Below are positions 17,671 through 27,502 of a DNA stretch of 64,000 nucleotides, one piece after another. Position numbers and translations under genes: made by a program. Location of the stretch: contig NZ_CP029481.1 of NCBI RefSeq assembly GCF_003151255.1, positions 1,860,001-1,924,000 of the forward strand, given 5' to 3'. Each line of letters starts with the position of its first letter. Positions within the stretch are counted from its first letter, which is position 1. A model generated the notes under the pieces. The model searched no databases. It saw only the letters and a list, made by a program, of their open reading frames with translations, and was not told the DNA's origin. This stretch comes from Microvirga sp. 17 mud 1-3 (lineage in GTDB: Bacteria > Pseudomonadota > Alphaproteobacteria > Rhizobiales > Beijerinckiaceae).

Positions 17671-18309
17671 ATGACGATCACGCTGGCCGATCTTCTGACG
17701 GTCGCTTCCATCGGTCTGGTACAGTTGCTCGCGGTAATGTCCCCCGGACCAAGCTTCCTGATCACCGCACGAACGGCCGTCGCCCAGTCGCGGACAGCAG
17801 GCGTGAAAGTTGCCCTGGGCTTGGGGGCAGGCACCGTCGTGTGGGCCGTTGCGGCTCTGCTCGGCCTGAATGTGCTGTTTCACGCGTTCCCACCGCTTTT
17901 CATCGCCATGAAGGTTGCGGGGGCGCTTTTTCTCCTGTGGATCGCATTCCAGATCCTGCGGCATTCCGCAGATCCGATCATTCTCGATACCGCGAAAGCT
18001 GGTGCGGTTGAGAACCCCTTCCTGAAGGGGCTCCTGACCCAGTTGTCCAATCCCAAAGTGGTGGTCTTCTTCGGCTCGATCTTTGTCGCGATGTTGCCGT
18101 CGTCAGTGCCGGCGTGGATGGCCGTCACATTGGTCGTGATCGTCAGCCTCAATGAGGTCTGGTGGTATTCCGCGTTGGCGCTGTTCTTCGGCTCTGAACG
18201 CGTCCGCAGGTTCTACGCGAAGGCGAAGGTCTGGATCGACCGCGTGACGGGTGTCTTCCTGGGTGTGCTCGGGGGCAAGCTCCTGTTGTCTTCAGCAGAG
18301 GCGATCTGA
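17671..18309 (+). CDS. LysE family exporter
   Basis: A 212-residue inner-membrane protein of the LysE/RhtB amino-acid exporter family with about six membrane helices. The signature LLAVMSPGPSFLITARTAVA is at about residues 18-37, followed by GVKVALGLGAGTVVWAVAALLGL. A second typical block, FLKGLLTQLSNPKVVVFFGS, is at about 115-134. The start at 17671 has GGGAGAAAAGGG upstream and a hydrophobic N-terminus; the frame could start at 17641. Neighbouring genes deal with metal and redox, so the substrate might be an amino acid or thiol rather than lysine; this is only positional. It converges on the DUF411 gene, 125 bp away. Confidence 0.88.
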   Translation: MTITLADLLTVASIGLVQLLAVMSPGPSFLITARTAVAQSRTAGVKVALGLGAGTVVWAVAALLGLNVLFHAFPPLFIAMKVAGALFLLWIAFQILRHSADPIILDTAKAGAVENPFLKGLLTQLSNPKVVVFFGSIFVAMLPSSVPAWMAVTLVVIVSLNEVWWYSALALFFGSERVRRFYAKAKVWIDRVTGVFLGVLGGKLLLSSAEAI

Positions 18310-18434
18310 CGGCTTGCCGGCGATTTTGCCCTGAGGACGAGCTCTGCGGCTACAAAGTTGCCTGCACAATCCAGGTGGCTCTCCACAGGTGGAGCGAGCG
18401 CGACCTGGACCGAAAGCCCGTCCTCAGGAATCCT

Positions 18435-18908
18435 TCAGACCCGCTGGGCCCCGCGGTATCGAGCGAAAGACGTTTGGCCGGCGGGCCCAAACAGGATGAC
18501 ATCGTAGGTGTCATTCTCGGCCCCTGCGACCTCCATACCCGGGGATCCAACCGGCATGCCGGGAACCGCCAATCCCCTGGCCTGCGGCTTCTGCGCCAGA
18601 AGCCTTTTGATGGCATCTGCGGGAACATGGCCCTCGATCACGTAGCCGCCGACTTCCGCCGTGTGGCAGGAGGCGAGCGCCTGCGGTACACCAAGGCGGG
18701 CCTTCAGGCGATTCACCTCAGAAGACTCGATCACCTCGGCTGAAAATCCCGCCTTGCTGACATGGTCGATCCAGGCACCGCAGCAGCCGCAGCTAGGATC
18801 CTTGGTGACCACCATTTTAGGTAGGGTTTCGGCCATTGCAGCGAAGGACGGGAGAGTAGCAAGCCCGACAAGAAGTCCACGCCGGCTGATCGTTAGGCTG
18901 GTTGGCAT
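18435..18908 (-). CDS. DUF411 metal-binding periplasmic protein
   Basis: A 157-residue exported protein. The N-terminus LTISRRGLLVGLATLPSFAA looks like a Tat signal (S-R-R-G-L). The DUF411 core begins KMVVTKDPSCGCCGAWIDHV, where CGCCG is the conserved probable copper site, and has a further conserved Cys-His in ASCHTAEVGGYVIEGHVPAD. The start at 18908 was preferred because AAGGAC lies 6 bp upstream. DUF411 proteins occur with copper resistance and oxidase genes and are thought to bind copper in the periplasm. It follows the copper ATPase gene by 44 bp on the same strand, so both are driven by the CueR-type promoter. Confidence 0.9.
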   Translation of the reverse strand: MPTSLTISRRGLLVGLATLPSFAAMAETLPKMVVTKDPSCGCCGAWIDHVSKAGFSAEVIESSEVNRLKARLGVPQALASCHTAEVGGYVIEGHVPADAIKRLLAQKPQARGLAVPGMPVGSPGMEVAGAENDTYDVILFGPAGQTSFARYRGAQRV

Positions 18909-18952
18909 GATTTGGTCCTTCATCCTTGTTTAGAATTCCGCATTGTTTCGGG

Positions 18953-21343
18953 TCACAGACGTGCGGTCCGCAGCCGGATCGCGTTGCCGACAACGCTGAC
19001 GGAAGACAGCGCCATGGCGGCCGCCGCGATGATCGGCGAGAGCAGGATGCCGAAGAACGGGTAGAGCACGCCTGCCGCCACCGGTACGCCAAGGGCGTTG
19101 TAGATGAAGGCGAAGAACAGGTTCTGTCGGATGTTGCGCATGGTGGCCTGCGACAGCCGCCGCGCCCGCACGATACCAGTGAGATCCCCCTTCAGAAGGG
19201 TCACGCCTGCGCTCTCCATCGCCACGTCCGTGCCGGTGCCCATGGCAATGCCGACATCGGCCGCTGCCAGCGCCGGCGCATCGTTGACGCCGTCGCCCGC
19301 CATGGCGACAACCTTGCCCGCGCGTCTGAACTTCTCCACGACGGCACTCTTCTGATCAGGCAGTACCTCCGCCTCCACATCGGGGATTCCGAGCCGCCGG
19401 GCGACGGCTTTGGCAGTCGTCCAGTTGTCGCCCGTGAGCATCACGACCCGGATGCCTTCCTCCTTCAGAGCGGCTAGTGCCTCGGCCGTCGTCGCCTTCA
19501 CGGGGTCGGCGATCGCAATGGCGCCTGCCACCGCCCCGTCGATCCCGGCGAAGATGGCCGTGGCTCCGTCCTCACGCAGCTTGTCGGCCTGTTCGGCAAG
19601 AGGAAGGACGTCGATGCCGTGCTCCGCGAGGAATTTGGCGCTGCCGAGCACGACGCGGCGGCCCTCGACCGTCCCGAGTGCTCCCTTGCCGGTGGGTGAA
19701 TCGAAGTCCGTGACCGGTGCGGTCGCAATGCCCTGCTTCTCGGCCGCAGCGACGATGGCCACCGCCAGCGGATGTTCACTCGGGCGCTCCGCGCTGGCCG
19801 CGAGACGTAGAACCTCTTCCTCCGTGAAACCCTCCGCCGGCACGATGGCCGTCACGGCCGGCTTGCCCTCCGTGAGCGTGCCCGTCTTGTCGACAACTAG
19901 GGTGTCAACCTTCTCCATGTGCTCCAGGGCCTCCGCGTTTTTGATCAGTACGCCGGCTCCGGCACCGCGCCCGACGCCGACCATGATCGACATGGGCGTG
20001 GCAAGACCCAGCGCGCAGGGGCAGGCGATGATCAGAACCGCCACGGCGGCCACCAAGCCATAGGAGAAGCGCGGCTCAGGCCCCCAAATGGCCCAGGCGA
20101 TGAACGCAAGTGCTGCCACGCCAATCACAGCGGGCACGAAGTAGCCGGAGACCTGGTCTGCTAGACGTTGGATCGGGGCGCGACTGCGCTGCGCCTCGGC
20201 CACGAGCTGGACGATCTGCGACAGCATCGTATCCCGCCCGACCCTCTCGGCCTCGATGACGAGGCCGCCGGACTGGTTCATGGTGCCGGCGATGGCCTTG
20301 GCGCCGACTTCCTTGGTCACCGGCATCGACTCCCCGGTCACCATTGACTCGTCAACGGCACTGCGCCCCTCGACGACCGTGCCGTCGACCGGGACTTTCT
20401 CGCCGGGGCGCACCCGCAGACGATCGCCGACCTGCACGGTATCGAGCTGGACTTCCTCTTCTGAGCCGTCGGGCAGGATCCGGCGGGCTGTCTTCGGCGC
20501 AAGATCCAGCAGGGCACGGATGGCGCCACCGGTGCTCTCGCGAGCGCGGAGCTCCAGCACCTGGCCGAGAAGCACCAGGACCGTGATGACCGCGGCGGCC
20601 TCGAAGTACACGGCAACCGAGCCGTCGTGCCCGCGGAAGGCTGCCGGAAAGATATCGGGCACGAGCGTCGCGACCATGCTGTACACCCACGCCACGCCGG
20701 TTCCCATGGCTATCAAGGTGAACATATTAAGGCTGCGGTTTCTCAGCGACTGCCAGCCGCGCTCGAAGAACGGCCAGCCTGCCCACAGCACGACAGGGGT
20801 CGCAAGCAGCATCTGGATCCAGTTGGAGGTCGTACGCGGGACGAGATGGTCGATGCCGACGAGATGCCCGCCCATTTCCAGCGCAAAGACCGGTAGCGTC
20901 AGGACAAGACCGATCCAGAACCGGCGAGTCATGTCGACCAGCTCGTGGCTCGGTCCCGTCTCGGCGGTGGCCAGGACAGGTTCGAGCGCCATGCCGCAGA
21001 TCGGACATGAGCCCGGCCCCACCTGGCGGATCTCGGGGTGCATCGGGCAGGTATAGATCGTACCCTCCGGGACGGCGTCCGCCTTCCTCTCGGTTGCAGG
21101 CGCAGCGTAGTTGGCAGGCTCAGCCATGAACTTCGACTGGCAACCGGACGAGCAGAAGTAATACGGCTTGCCCTGGTACTGGGCCCGGTGGGTGGTCGTA
21201 TGCGGGTCAACCATCATCCCGCAGACCGGATCCTTCACCTTCCCGGTCGCCTCCGAAGCCTCATGCTGTCCATGCCCATGATGGCTATGACGATGATCGT
21301 GTCCCGCCTGGGATTGGTGGTTGGCAGTGCGGTCGTCGGTCAT
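18953..21343 (-). CDS. copA: Copper-exporting P1B-type ATPase with YHS domain
   Basis: A 796-residue heavy-metal P-type ATPase. The N-terminus is a His-rich tract ([14 protein letters not shown], about 15-28), then a YHS domain ([10 protein letters not shown] to CSSGCQSKF, about 38-74) and a heavy-metal-binding domain ([20 protein letters not shown], about 97-116). There is no CXXC-type HMA domain. Then come eight membrane helices with [10 protein letters not shown] (transport site), the TGES loop (VTGESMPV), phosphorylation [17 protein letters not shown], and [23 protein letters not shown] with this architecture indicates Cu+ export from the cytosol. It heads a two-gene operon with DUF411 and is preceded by a CueR-type promoter. 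A silver role cannot be excluded. Confidence 0.95.
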   Translation of the reverse strand: MTDDRTANHQSQAGHDHRHSHHGHGQHEASEATGKVKDPVCGMMVDPHTTTHRAQYQGKPYYFCSSGCQSKFMAEPANYAAPATERKADAVPEGTIYTCPMHPEIRQVGPGSCPICGMALEPVLATAETGPSHELVDMTRRFWIGLVLTLPVFALEMGGHLVGIDHLVPRTTSNWIQMLLATPVVLWAGWPFFERGWQSLRNRSLNMFTLIAMGTGVAWVYSMVATLVPDIFPAAFRGHDGSVAVYFEAAAVITVLVLLGQVLELRARESTGGAIRALLDLAPKTARRILPDGSEEEVQLDTVQVGDRLRVRPGEKVPVDGTVVEGRSAVDESMVTGESMPVTKEVGAKAIAGTMNQSGGLVIEAERVGRDTMLSQIVQLVAEAQRSRAPIQRLADQVSGYFVPAVIGVAALAFIAWAIWGPEPRFSYGLVAAVAVLIIACPCALGLATPMSIMVGVGRGAGAGVLIKNAEALEHMEKVDTLVVDKTGTLTEGKPAVTAIVPAEGFTEEEVLRLAASAERPSEHPLAVAIVAAAEKQGIATAPVTDFDSPTGKGALGTVEGRRVVLGSAKFLAEHGIDVLPLAEQADKLREDGATAIFAGIDGAVAGAIAIADPVKATTAEALAALKEEGIRVVMLTGDNWTTAKAVARRLGIPDVEAEVLPDQKSAVVEKFRRAGKVVAMAGDGVNDAPALAAADVGIAMGTGTDVAMESAGVTLLKGDLTGIVRARRLSQATMRNIRQNLFFAFIYNALGVPVAAGVLYPFFGILLSPIIAAAAMALSSVSVVGNAIRLRTARL

Positions 21344-21373
21344 GGTAGGCCTCGCCTTCTTGTGACGTAATGA

Positions 21374-21404
21374 ATTCTCGACCTTCCAACGATGGCAAGG
21401 TCAA
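21374..21404 (-). promoter_or_regulatory. CueR/MerR-type promoter and operator of copA
   Basis: The dyad ACCTTCC-N7-GCAAGGT is at 21381-21401. On the minus strand it lies between a -35 TTGACC (21404-21399) and a -10 GAGAAT (21379-21374), separated by 19 bp. A 19-20 bp spacer with the dyad inside it is the hallmark of promoters twisted open by MerR-family activators. The E. coli copA promoter has the same TTGACCTT start and GGAAGGT arm. No cueR gene is visible in the window. Confidence 0.82.
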
Positions 21405-21703
21405 GACAGCCGACGCGCCATGACCTCGGCGCTCTGTAATGCGGCTTCGCCGGGGAGCAGTTGAAGCCGCCGACATCCGCACTGTCCCGATTTGGGCGTT
21501 TTGCCGGATGCAGCCTGCAACCTGGAGGCTCTGGCCGATGAGGCGCGCCCGAAGGACGCAGGCGCGGCCCGATGGATCCTGTCTGGCTCAAACGGGACAA
21601 TAACAAATGTTGAGCCGACTTCGGCCACGCTGAAACCCAACCCATGCCGCCCGGGTTTGTTCATCGATGGGCAAGGGGAGTGTCGGGTAGATGGAGCCTG
21701 ATA
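21405..21703. other. Intergenic region between copA and the NepR-like gene
   Basis: About 300 bp without a supported gene. It holds a weak 7-bp inverted repeat (GGCTCAA at 21585-21591 and TTGAGCC at 21610-21616). Open frames on either strand have no ribosome binding sites and look accidental. I see no convincing promoter for the rightward gene here. Confidence 0.5.
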
Positions 21704-21910
21704 ATGATGGCTGACGACGGGCAAATCAGGGGGCTGCGCCTTCCAAACACCCTCCGGGTGCCTCCTAGCCATACGGCTGCAATGATAGGACATTTCCTCA
21801 AGGACGTGTATGCGGACACGCTCGAAGAGACGCATCCTCATCATCTGGCAAACTTGATCGAGAGGCTCGACGATGCCGAGCGCAGGGCCATGCGCTCGAG
21901 CCGTCGCTAG
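21704..21910 (+). CDS. NepR-like anti-sigma factor
   Basis: A 68-residue cytosolic protein. The core, IGHFLKDVYADTLEETHPHH then LANLIERLDDAE (about residues 29-60), matches the NepR pattern of two short helices: IG-x2-L-x3-Y, an E-x2-P turn and L-x2-LD. NepR proteins hold the ECF sigma factor EcfG inactive until phosphorylated PhyR takes them away, switching on the alphaproteobacterial general stress response. The start has GGAG 7 bp upstream. Neither ecfG nor phyR is in the window, so this would be an orphan or paralogous NepR. Two hybrid kinases follow downstream. The match is by eye and not proof; a short helical protein could resemble it by chance. Confidence 0.55.
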   Translation: MMADDGQIRGLRLPNTLRVPPSHTAAMIGHFLKDVYADTLEETHPHHLANLIERLDDAERRAMRSSRR

Positions 21911-22075
21911 GGTCCGCTGATGATCACGGGGCAATCGCTGCCGTTTGCAGGATTGTCCCTGTCCCCTGCGCGTGAGTTGCTTTGATCCTATTCGACTGGA
22001 AAGCGCACCGGCTGCCAGAGTTAAGGCTGTCGGTGGAACAGTCCTGCCGATCATGATCGAAAATGGGTTCCATAT

Positions 22076-22100
22076 GGAACCGAAATTCTAGATATGCGAT
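22076..22100 (+). promoter_or_regulatory. Candidate EcfG-type promoter before the HAMP-array kinase
   Basis: GGAAC (22076-22080), a 16-bp spacer, then CGAT (22097-22100) is close to the EcfG consensus GGAAC-N16/17-CGTT but differs in the -10. The GGAAC is half of a perfect 16-bp palindrome, GGTTCC-ATAT-GGAACC at 22066-22081, which could itself be an operator. The start codon of the kinase is 108 bp downstream. Confidence 0.35.
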
Positions 22101-22207
22101 GTACAAGGTTGCGCCTCGAACTTGCCATGAACAAACTTGCAAGTGAGGCCGCGACTTAAGGGGATCCAGGCCGCATCGTGTCTGGAACGGCGCACAAGGG
22201 CACGCAT

Positions 22208-25200
22208 ATGTCAAAGGTTGAACCTGCTTTCACGCAACTTGATCCAAAGTTGCTTCTGAAGACCCTGCGCGCCTTCCGGAAAGGTGATTTCTCAGCACGG
22301 TTGCCGTCCGATCTGACCGGCATCGATGGCGAGATCGCGGAAGCTTTCAACGACATCGGAGATCTGAACCAAGGAATCGGTCGCGAACTCGACCGCCTTG
22401 CAAAGGTTGTCGGTAAAGAGGGGCGGATCGAGGAACGGGGACGTTTGGCTGGCGCGACAGGCGCTTGGAGCGGGTGCATCGAGTCCGTCAATTCCATGAT
22501 CGGCGACATTGTCCAACCGACCGTCGAGGTGGCGCGGGTGATCGGCGCGGTGGCCAAAGGCGATCTCAGCCAGGAGATCGAGCTTGAAAACGATGGCCGC
22601 CCCCTGCGTGGGGAGTTCCTGCGGATCGGCAAGATCGTCAACACCATGGTGGGTCAGCTCGGCAGTTTCGCGTCGGAGGTGACACGCGTCGCCCGCGAGG
22701 TGGGTTCGGAGGGCAAGCTCGGCGGACAGGCTAAGGTCAAGGGCGTCGCAGGGACGTGGAAAGACCTGACGGACAACGTCAATCTCATGGCCGCGAACCT
22801 CACAGGCCAGGTGCGCAACATTGCCGAAGTCACAACGGCAGTCGCGAACGGCGACCTGTCGAAGAAGATCACCGTGGAGGTACGGGGCGAAATCCTGGAG
22901 CTGAAGGACACCATCAACACTATGGTGGACCAGCTCAATTCGTTTGCATCCGAGGTGACACGCGTCGCCCGCGAGGTGGGTTCGGAAGGCAAGCTCGGCG
23001 GACAGGCGCGGGTGGAAGGTGTCGCGGGCACCTGGAAGGACCTGACGGACAACGTTAACCTGATGGCCGCAAACCTGACAGGACAGGTCCGCAACATTGC
23101 CGAGGTCACAACGGCAGTCGCGAATGGCGACCTGTCAAAGAAGATCACCGTGGAGGTGAGGGGCGAGATCCTGGAGCTGAAGGACACCATCAACACTATG
23201 GTGGACCAGCTCAACTCCTTTGCGTCGGAGGTGACGCGTGTTGCTCGCGAGGTGGGCTCGGAGGGCAAGCTAGGAGGACAGGCCAGGGTGGAAGGCGTCG
23301 CGGGCACCTGGAAGGACCTGACCGACAACGTCAACCTGATGGCTGCGAACCTCACAGGCCAGGTGCGCAACATTGCCGAAGTCACAACGGCAGTCGCGAA
23401 CGGCGACCTGTCGAAGAAGATCACCGTGGAGGTACGGGGCGAAATCCTGGAGCTGAAGGACACCATCAACACTATGGTGGACCAGCTCAATTCGTTTGCA
23501 TCCGAGGTGACACGCGTCGCCCGCGAGGTGGGTTCGGAAGGCAAGCTCGGCGGACAGGCGCGGGTGGAAGGTGTCGCGGGCACCTGGAAGGACCTGACGG
23601 ACAACGTTAACCTGATGGCCGCAAACCTGACAGGACAGGTCCGCAACATTGCCGAGGTCACAACGGCAGTCGCGAATGGCGACCTGTCAAAGAAGATCAC
23701 CGTGGAGGTGCGAGGCGAGATCCTGGAGCTGAAATCGACCATCAATACCATGGTGGACCAGCTCAATTCCTTCGCGTCCGAGGTGACACGCGTCGCCAAG
23801 GAAGTGGGCTCGGAGGGCAAGCTCGGCGGGCAGGCCAGGGTCGAGGGCGTCGGAGGCGTCTGGAAGGACCTGACCGACAACGTCAATATGATGGGGAACA
23901 ACCTCACCGGTCAGGTGCGCAATATCGCCGAAGTCACCACTGCGGTCGCGAACGGTGACCTGTCCAAGAAGATCACCGTGGAGGTAAAGGGCGAGATCCT
24001 TGCGCTCAAGTCCACCATCAACACCATGGTGGACCAGCTCAACTCCTTCGCCGGAGAAGTGACCCGCGTCGCCCGCGAGGTCGGCATCGAAGGCAAGCTC
24101 GGCGGGCAGGCCGAGGTACGCGGCGTCGCCGGGACCTGGAAGGATCTGACCGACAACGTGAACATGATGGCGAACAACCTGACCGGCCAGGTGCGCGGCA
24201 TCGCGAGCGTCGTGACGGCTGTCGCCGAGGGCGACCTCAAGCGCAAACTAACCGTGGATGCCAAGGGCGAAATCGCCGCGCTTGCTGAAACGATCAACGA
24301 GATGATCGACACCCTGGCGACCTTCGCGGACCAGGTTACGAACGTGGCGCGCGAAGTGGGAGTGGAGGGCAAGCTCGGTGGACAGGCCCGGGTGCCTGGC
24401 GCCGCGGGCCTGTGGCGCGACCTGACCGACAACGTGAACCAGCTGGCGGCTAACCTGACAACGCAGGTGCGAGCCATCGCGGAAGTCGCCACTGCTGTGA
24501 CCAAGGGCGACCTGACGAGGTCTATTTCGGTGGAAGCCTCGGGCGAGCTTGCCTCGCTCAAGGACAACGTCAACGAGATGATCCGCAACCTGCGCGACAC
24601 GACGCTCAAGAACGCGGAACAGGACTGGCTCAAGACCAATCTCGCCAAGTTTACCCGTATGCTGCAGGGCGAGCGTGATCTCACTACAGTCTCGAACATG
24701 ATCCTGTCGGAGATCGCTCCCCTGGTGAACGCACAGCAGGGTGTCTTCTACACAATGGAGAATAACGACGGCGAGCCGGTTCTCGAACTTGTTGCATCCT
24801 ATGCCTTCACGGAGCGGAAACGCCTCAACAACCGTTTCCGCCTGAGAGAAGGCCTTGTCGGCCAAGTCGCCTATGAGAAAAAGCGCATTCTGCTTACGAG
24901 CGTCCCGGGTGACTATATCACCATCGGCTCGGCGCTCGGCGAGGCGCCGCCCCTCAACATCATCGTCCTGCCGGTCCTGTTCGAGCAGGAGGTCAAGGCG
25001 GTTATCGAGCTTGCCTCGTTCAGCCGCTTCTCGGAAACCCATCAATCCTTCCTCGAGCAGTTGACGGAATCGATCGGGATCGTGCTCAACACGATCGCAG
25101 CCAACATGCGCACGGAGGGCTTGCTCAAGCAGTCTCAGCTGCTCACGACTGAACTTCAAAGCCAGCAGGAGGAGCTGAGAAACACGAACGACCGGCTCGA

Positions 25201-27502
25201 GCATCAAGCTGCCACCTTGCGTCAATCCGAGGAGCTCCTGCGCCAGCAGCAAGAGGCACTTCAGAAGACGAACGAGGAACTGGAGGACAAGGCTCGGCTG
25301 CTCGAACTTCAGAAGCAGGAGGTTGAGGCCAAGAACCAGGAGGTCTCGATTGCAAAGACGGCCCTCGAGGAGAAGGCCGAGCAGCTGTCGATGACTTCGC
25401 GCTACAAGTCGCAGTTCCTGGCCAATATGAGCCATGAGTTGCGCACCCCGCTCAACTCGTTGCTTATCCTGTCGAAGCTTCTAACCGAGAATTCGGAAGG
25501 CAACCTGAGCGATAAGCAGAAGGAATTTGCCAAGACTATCCATGCCGCGGGGTCAGACCTGCTGTCCCTCATCAATGACATTCTGGATCTGTCCAAGATC
25601 GAATCCGGCACAGTGAGCCTTGAGATTTCAAGCATCGACCTCAAGGATCTGACCGGCAATATGGAGCGCACCTTCGCCCAGATCGCAGCGGAGCGGGACC
25701 TCGACTTCCAGATCGAGGTCGATCCGCAATTACCGCAAAGCATCCGGACGGACTCGAAGCGCCTGCAGCAGGTGCTGCGGAACCTGCTTTCTAACGCCTT
25801 CAAGTTCACGGAGCGTGGGGGTGTGACGCTCCGGATTGGAACGGCAGAGGGTTCGCCCTTGCGTGCAGGTAGCCAATGGATCGCCATGTCGGTCATCGAT
25901 ACGGGCATCGGGATCCCTGAGGACAAGCAGCGCATCATCTTCGAGGCGTTCCAGCAGGCGGATGGCACAACGAGCCGCAAATATGGCGGTACCGGTCTCG
26001 GCCTCGCCATCAGCCGTGAGATCGCCCGCCTCCTGGGCGGCGAGATCGTGGTGTCGAGCACTGCGGGCAATGGCTCCACCTTCACGCTCTTCATCCCGGC
26101 CGAGCCGCCGGCAAGCCATGGTGTGACCGGTGCCTCATCCTTGGTTCGCCTGAACGGCGATGGAGCAGGGCAGTCTTCCGGCCTCGAAAACGGCTCCGCC
26201 TCAATCCTCCGGCAGCCATCGGCCGCGATGGCTCTTTCGGCCTCCCTCGACGACCGCCACGCGATCACGGTGGGCGACCGTGTCGTTCTCATCGTCGAGG
26301 ACGACGCTATGTTTGCCTCGGTGTTGCTGGAACTTGCCCGTGAGCAGGGGTTCAAGGGGCTCATCGCCATGGATGGCGCTTCCGCACTTGCACTTGCGCA
26401 TCGTTACAAGCCGCATGCGATCACCCTCGATATCGGCCTGCCCGACATGGATGGTTGGGCGTTGCTTGATCTGTTGAAGCATGACCCCAGGACCCGGCAC
26501 GTACCTATTCATGTCATTTCCGTCGATGACCAGAAGAAGCGCGGTCTGAAAGCGGGCGCTTTCGGGTTCCTCGAAAAGCCGGTTGACCGCGAAGCCCTCA
26601 TGGGGGCTCTCGACCGCACGAAGGAGTTCATCGCCCGACCTGTGAAGAACCTCCTTCTCGTGGAGGATGACGACAACCAGCGCATGAGTCTGTCGGAACT
26701 CATGAAAAGCGAGCAGGTGGATGTGACGGCCGTTGGGACTGCGGAAGGGGCCTTGGAGATAATCCAGGCTCGGCAATTCGACTGCGCCATCGTCGATCTT
26801 GGGTTGCCGGATCTTCCGGGTGTCGAGCTGATCGAACGGATCCGGAAGATGAAGGGAGGCGACGATCTGCCGATCGTCATCTATACGGGGCAAGACCTCA
26901 GCCGCGATGAGGAGCTCCGCCTGGAGAGTGTCGCCGCCACGGTCATCGTCAAGGAGGAAGGATCCTCCGCGAGGCTCCTGAACGATACGGCGCTGTTCCT
27001 TCATCGGACGATCAGCGCGATCCCGGATGAAGGCTCCATTATCATCGAACACAAGTCCGACGGCACGCTGGAGGGACGGACTGTCCTTGTGATCGACGAC
27101 GACATGCGGAACATCTTCTCGCTTGCGAGCGCTCTCGAGCAGTATGGGATGGCGGTGGTATTTGCCGAGAATGGCCGTGAAGGCATCGAGAAGCTGGACG
27201 CCACGCCGGACGTGGACATCGCCTTGGTCGACATCATGATGCCGGAGATGGACGGTTATGAAACCATGCAGGAGATCCGCAAGATCCCCCGCTATCGTGA
27301 CCTCCCGCTCGTAGCGGTGACCGCCAAGGCCATGAAGGGCGATCGAGAAAAGTGCCTGGAGGCCGGAGCCACGGACTACGTCTCGAAACCTGTGGATATC
27401 GATCAACTTCTTGCCGTCTTGCGCGTTCAACTTAGCCGTAGCACCTACGTTCCCAACGGAACGACGCTAAATGACGCCCCAGAAGCCGGATTGAATTCAT
27501 GA
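22208..27502 (+). CDS. Giant soluble hybrid histidine kinase with HAMP array, GAF and three receivers
   Basis: About 1764 residues from the ATG at 22208 (AAGGG upstream; a GTG at 22178 would add ten). No membrane segment is visible, so it is cytosolic, like fungal group III Nik1/Os-1 kinases. Eight HAMP units with a 92-residue period (each with a GDLS-like AS1) cover about residues 98-804. A GAF domain follows (about 820-968), a long coiled coil (about 970-1065), HisKA with His1076 in [14 protein letters not shown], the ATPase ([24 protein letters not shown]) and three receivers with Asp in [22 protein letters not shown] and [15 protein letters not shown] arrays of this type sense osmotic or cell-envelope stress in fungi. 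Its stop overlaps the second kinase by 4 bp. Confidence 0.93.
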   Translation: MSKVEPAFTQLDPKLLLKTLRAFRKGDFSARLPSDLTGIDGEIAEAFNDIGDLNQGIGRELDRLAKVVGKEGRIEERGRLAGATGAWSGCIESVNSMIGDIVQPTVEVARVIGAVAKGDLSQEIELENDGRPLRGEFLRIGKIVNTMVGQLGSFASEVTRVAREVGSEGKLGGQAKVKGVAGTWKDLTDNVNLMAANLTGQVRNIAEVTTAVANGDLSKKITVEVRGEILELKDTINTMVDQLNSFASEVTRVAREVGSEGKLGGQARVEGVAGTWKDLTDNVNLMAANLTGQVRNIAEVTTAVANGDLSKKITVEVRGEILELKDTINTMVDQLNSFASEVTRVAREVGSEGKLGGQARVEGVAGTWKDLTDNVNLMAANLTGQVRNIAEVTTAVANGDLSKKITVEVRGEILELKDTINTMVDQLNSFASEVTRVAREVGSEGKLGGQARVEGVAGTWKDLTDNVNLMAANLTGQVRNIAEVTTAVANGDLSKKITVEVRGEILELKSTINTMVDQLNSFASEVTRVAKEVGSEGKLGGQARVEGVGGVWKDLTDNVNMMGNNLTGQVRNIAEVTTAVANGDLSKKITVEVKGEILALKSTINTMVDQLNSFAGEVTRVAREVGIEGKLGGQAEVRGVAGTWKDLTDNVNMMANNLTGQVRGIASVVTAVAEGDLKRKLTVDAKGEIAALAETINEMIDTLATFADQVTNVAREVGVEGKLGGQARVPGAAGLWRDLTDNVNQLAANLTTQVRAIAEVATAVTKGDLTRSISVEASGELASLKDNVNEMIRNLRDTTLKNAEQDWLKTNLAKFTRMLQGERDLTTVSNMILSEIAPLVNAQQGVFYTMENNDGEPVLELVASYAFTERKRLNNRFRLREGLVGQVAYEKKRILLTSVPGDYITIGSALGEAPPLNIIVLPVLFEQEVKAVIELASFSRFSETHQSFLEQLTESIGIVLNTIAANMRTEGLLKQSQLLTTELQSQQEELRNTNDRLEHQAATLRQSEELLRQQQEALQKTNEELEDKARLLELQKQEVEAKNQEVSIAKTALEEKAEQLSMTSRYKSQFLANMSHELRTPLNSLLILSKLLTENSEGNLSDKQKEFAKTIHAAGSDLLSLINDILDLSKIESGTVSLEISSIDLKDLTGNMERTFAQIAAERDLDFQIEVDPQLPQSIRTDSKRLQQVLRNLLSNAFKFTERGGVTLRIGTAEGSPLRAGSQWIAMSVIDTGIGIPEDKQRIIFEAFQQADGTTSRKYGGTGLGLAISREIARLLGGEIVVSSTAGNGSTFTLFIPAEPPASHGVTGASSLVRLNGDGAGQSSGLENGSASILRQPSAAMALSASLDDRHAITVGDRVVLIVEDDAMFASVLLELAREQGFKGLIAMDGASALALAHRYKPHAITLDIGLPDMDGWALLDLLKHDPRTRHVPIHVISVDDQKKRGLKAGAFGFLEKPVDREALMGALDRTKEFIARPVKNLLLVEDDDNQRMSLSELMKSEQVDVTAVGTAEGALEIIQARQFDCAIVDLGLPDLPGVELIERIRKMKGGDDLPIVIYTGQDLSRDEELRLESVAATVIVKEEGSSARLLNDTALFLHRTISAIPDEGSIIIEHKSDGTLEGRTVLVIDDDMRNIFSLASALEQYGMAVVFAENGREGIEKLDATPDVDIALVDIMMPEMDGYETMQEIRKIPRYRDLPLVAVTAKAMKGDREKCLEAGATDYVSKPVDIDQLLAVLRVQLSRSTYVPNGTTLNDAPEAGLNS
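22793..23710 (+). repeat. Exact internal 366-bp duplication in the HAMP array
   Basis: Bases 22793-23158 and 23345-23710 are identical over 366 bp, offset by 552 bp, which is exactly two 276-bp HAMP units. The sequences around them diverge at many third codon positions. The whole array (about 22.54-24.56 kb) has a 276-bp period with eight units. The identity points to a recent two-unit duplication or gene conversion. Confidence 0.95.

Noticed and set aside
22654..23907. A 417-residue minus-strand open frame across the HAMP repeats
   Set aside because: It is the antisense of a repeated gene; the repeat keeps any stop-free frame open, and the product is Ser/Thr/Arg-rich without a start signal.
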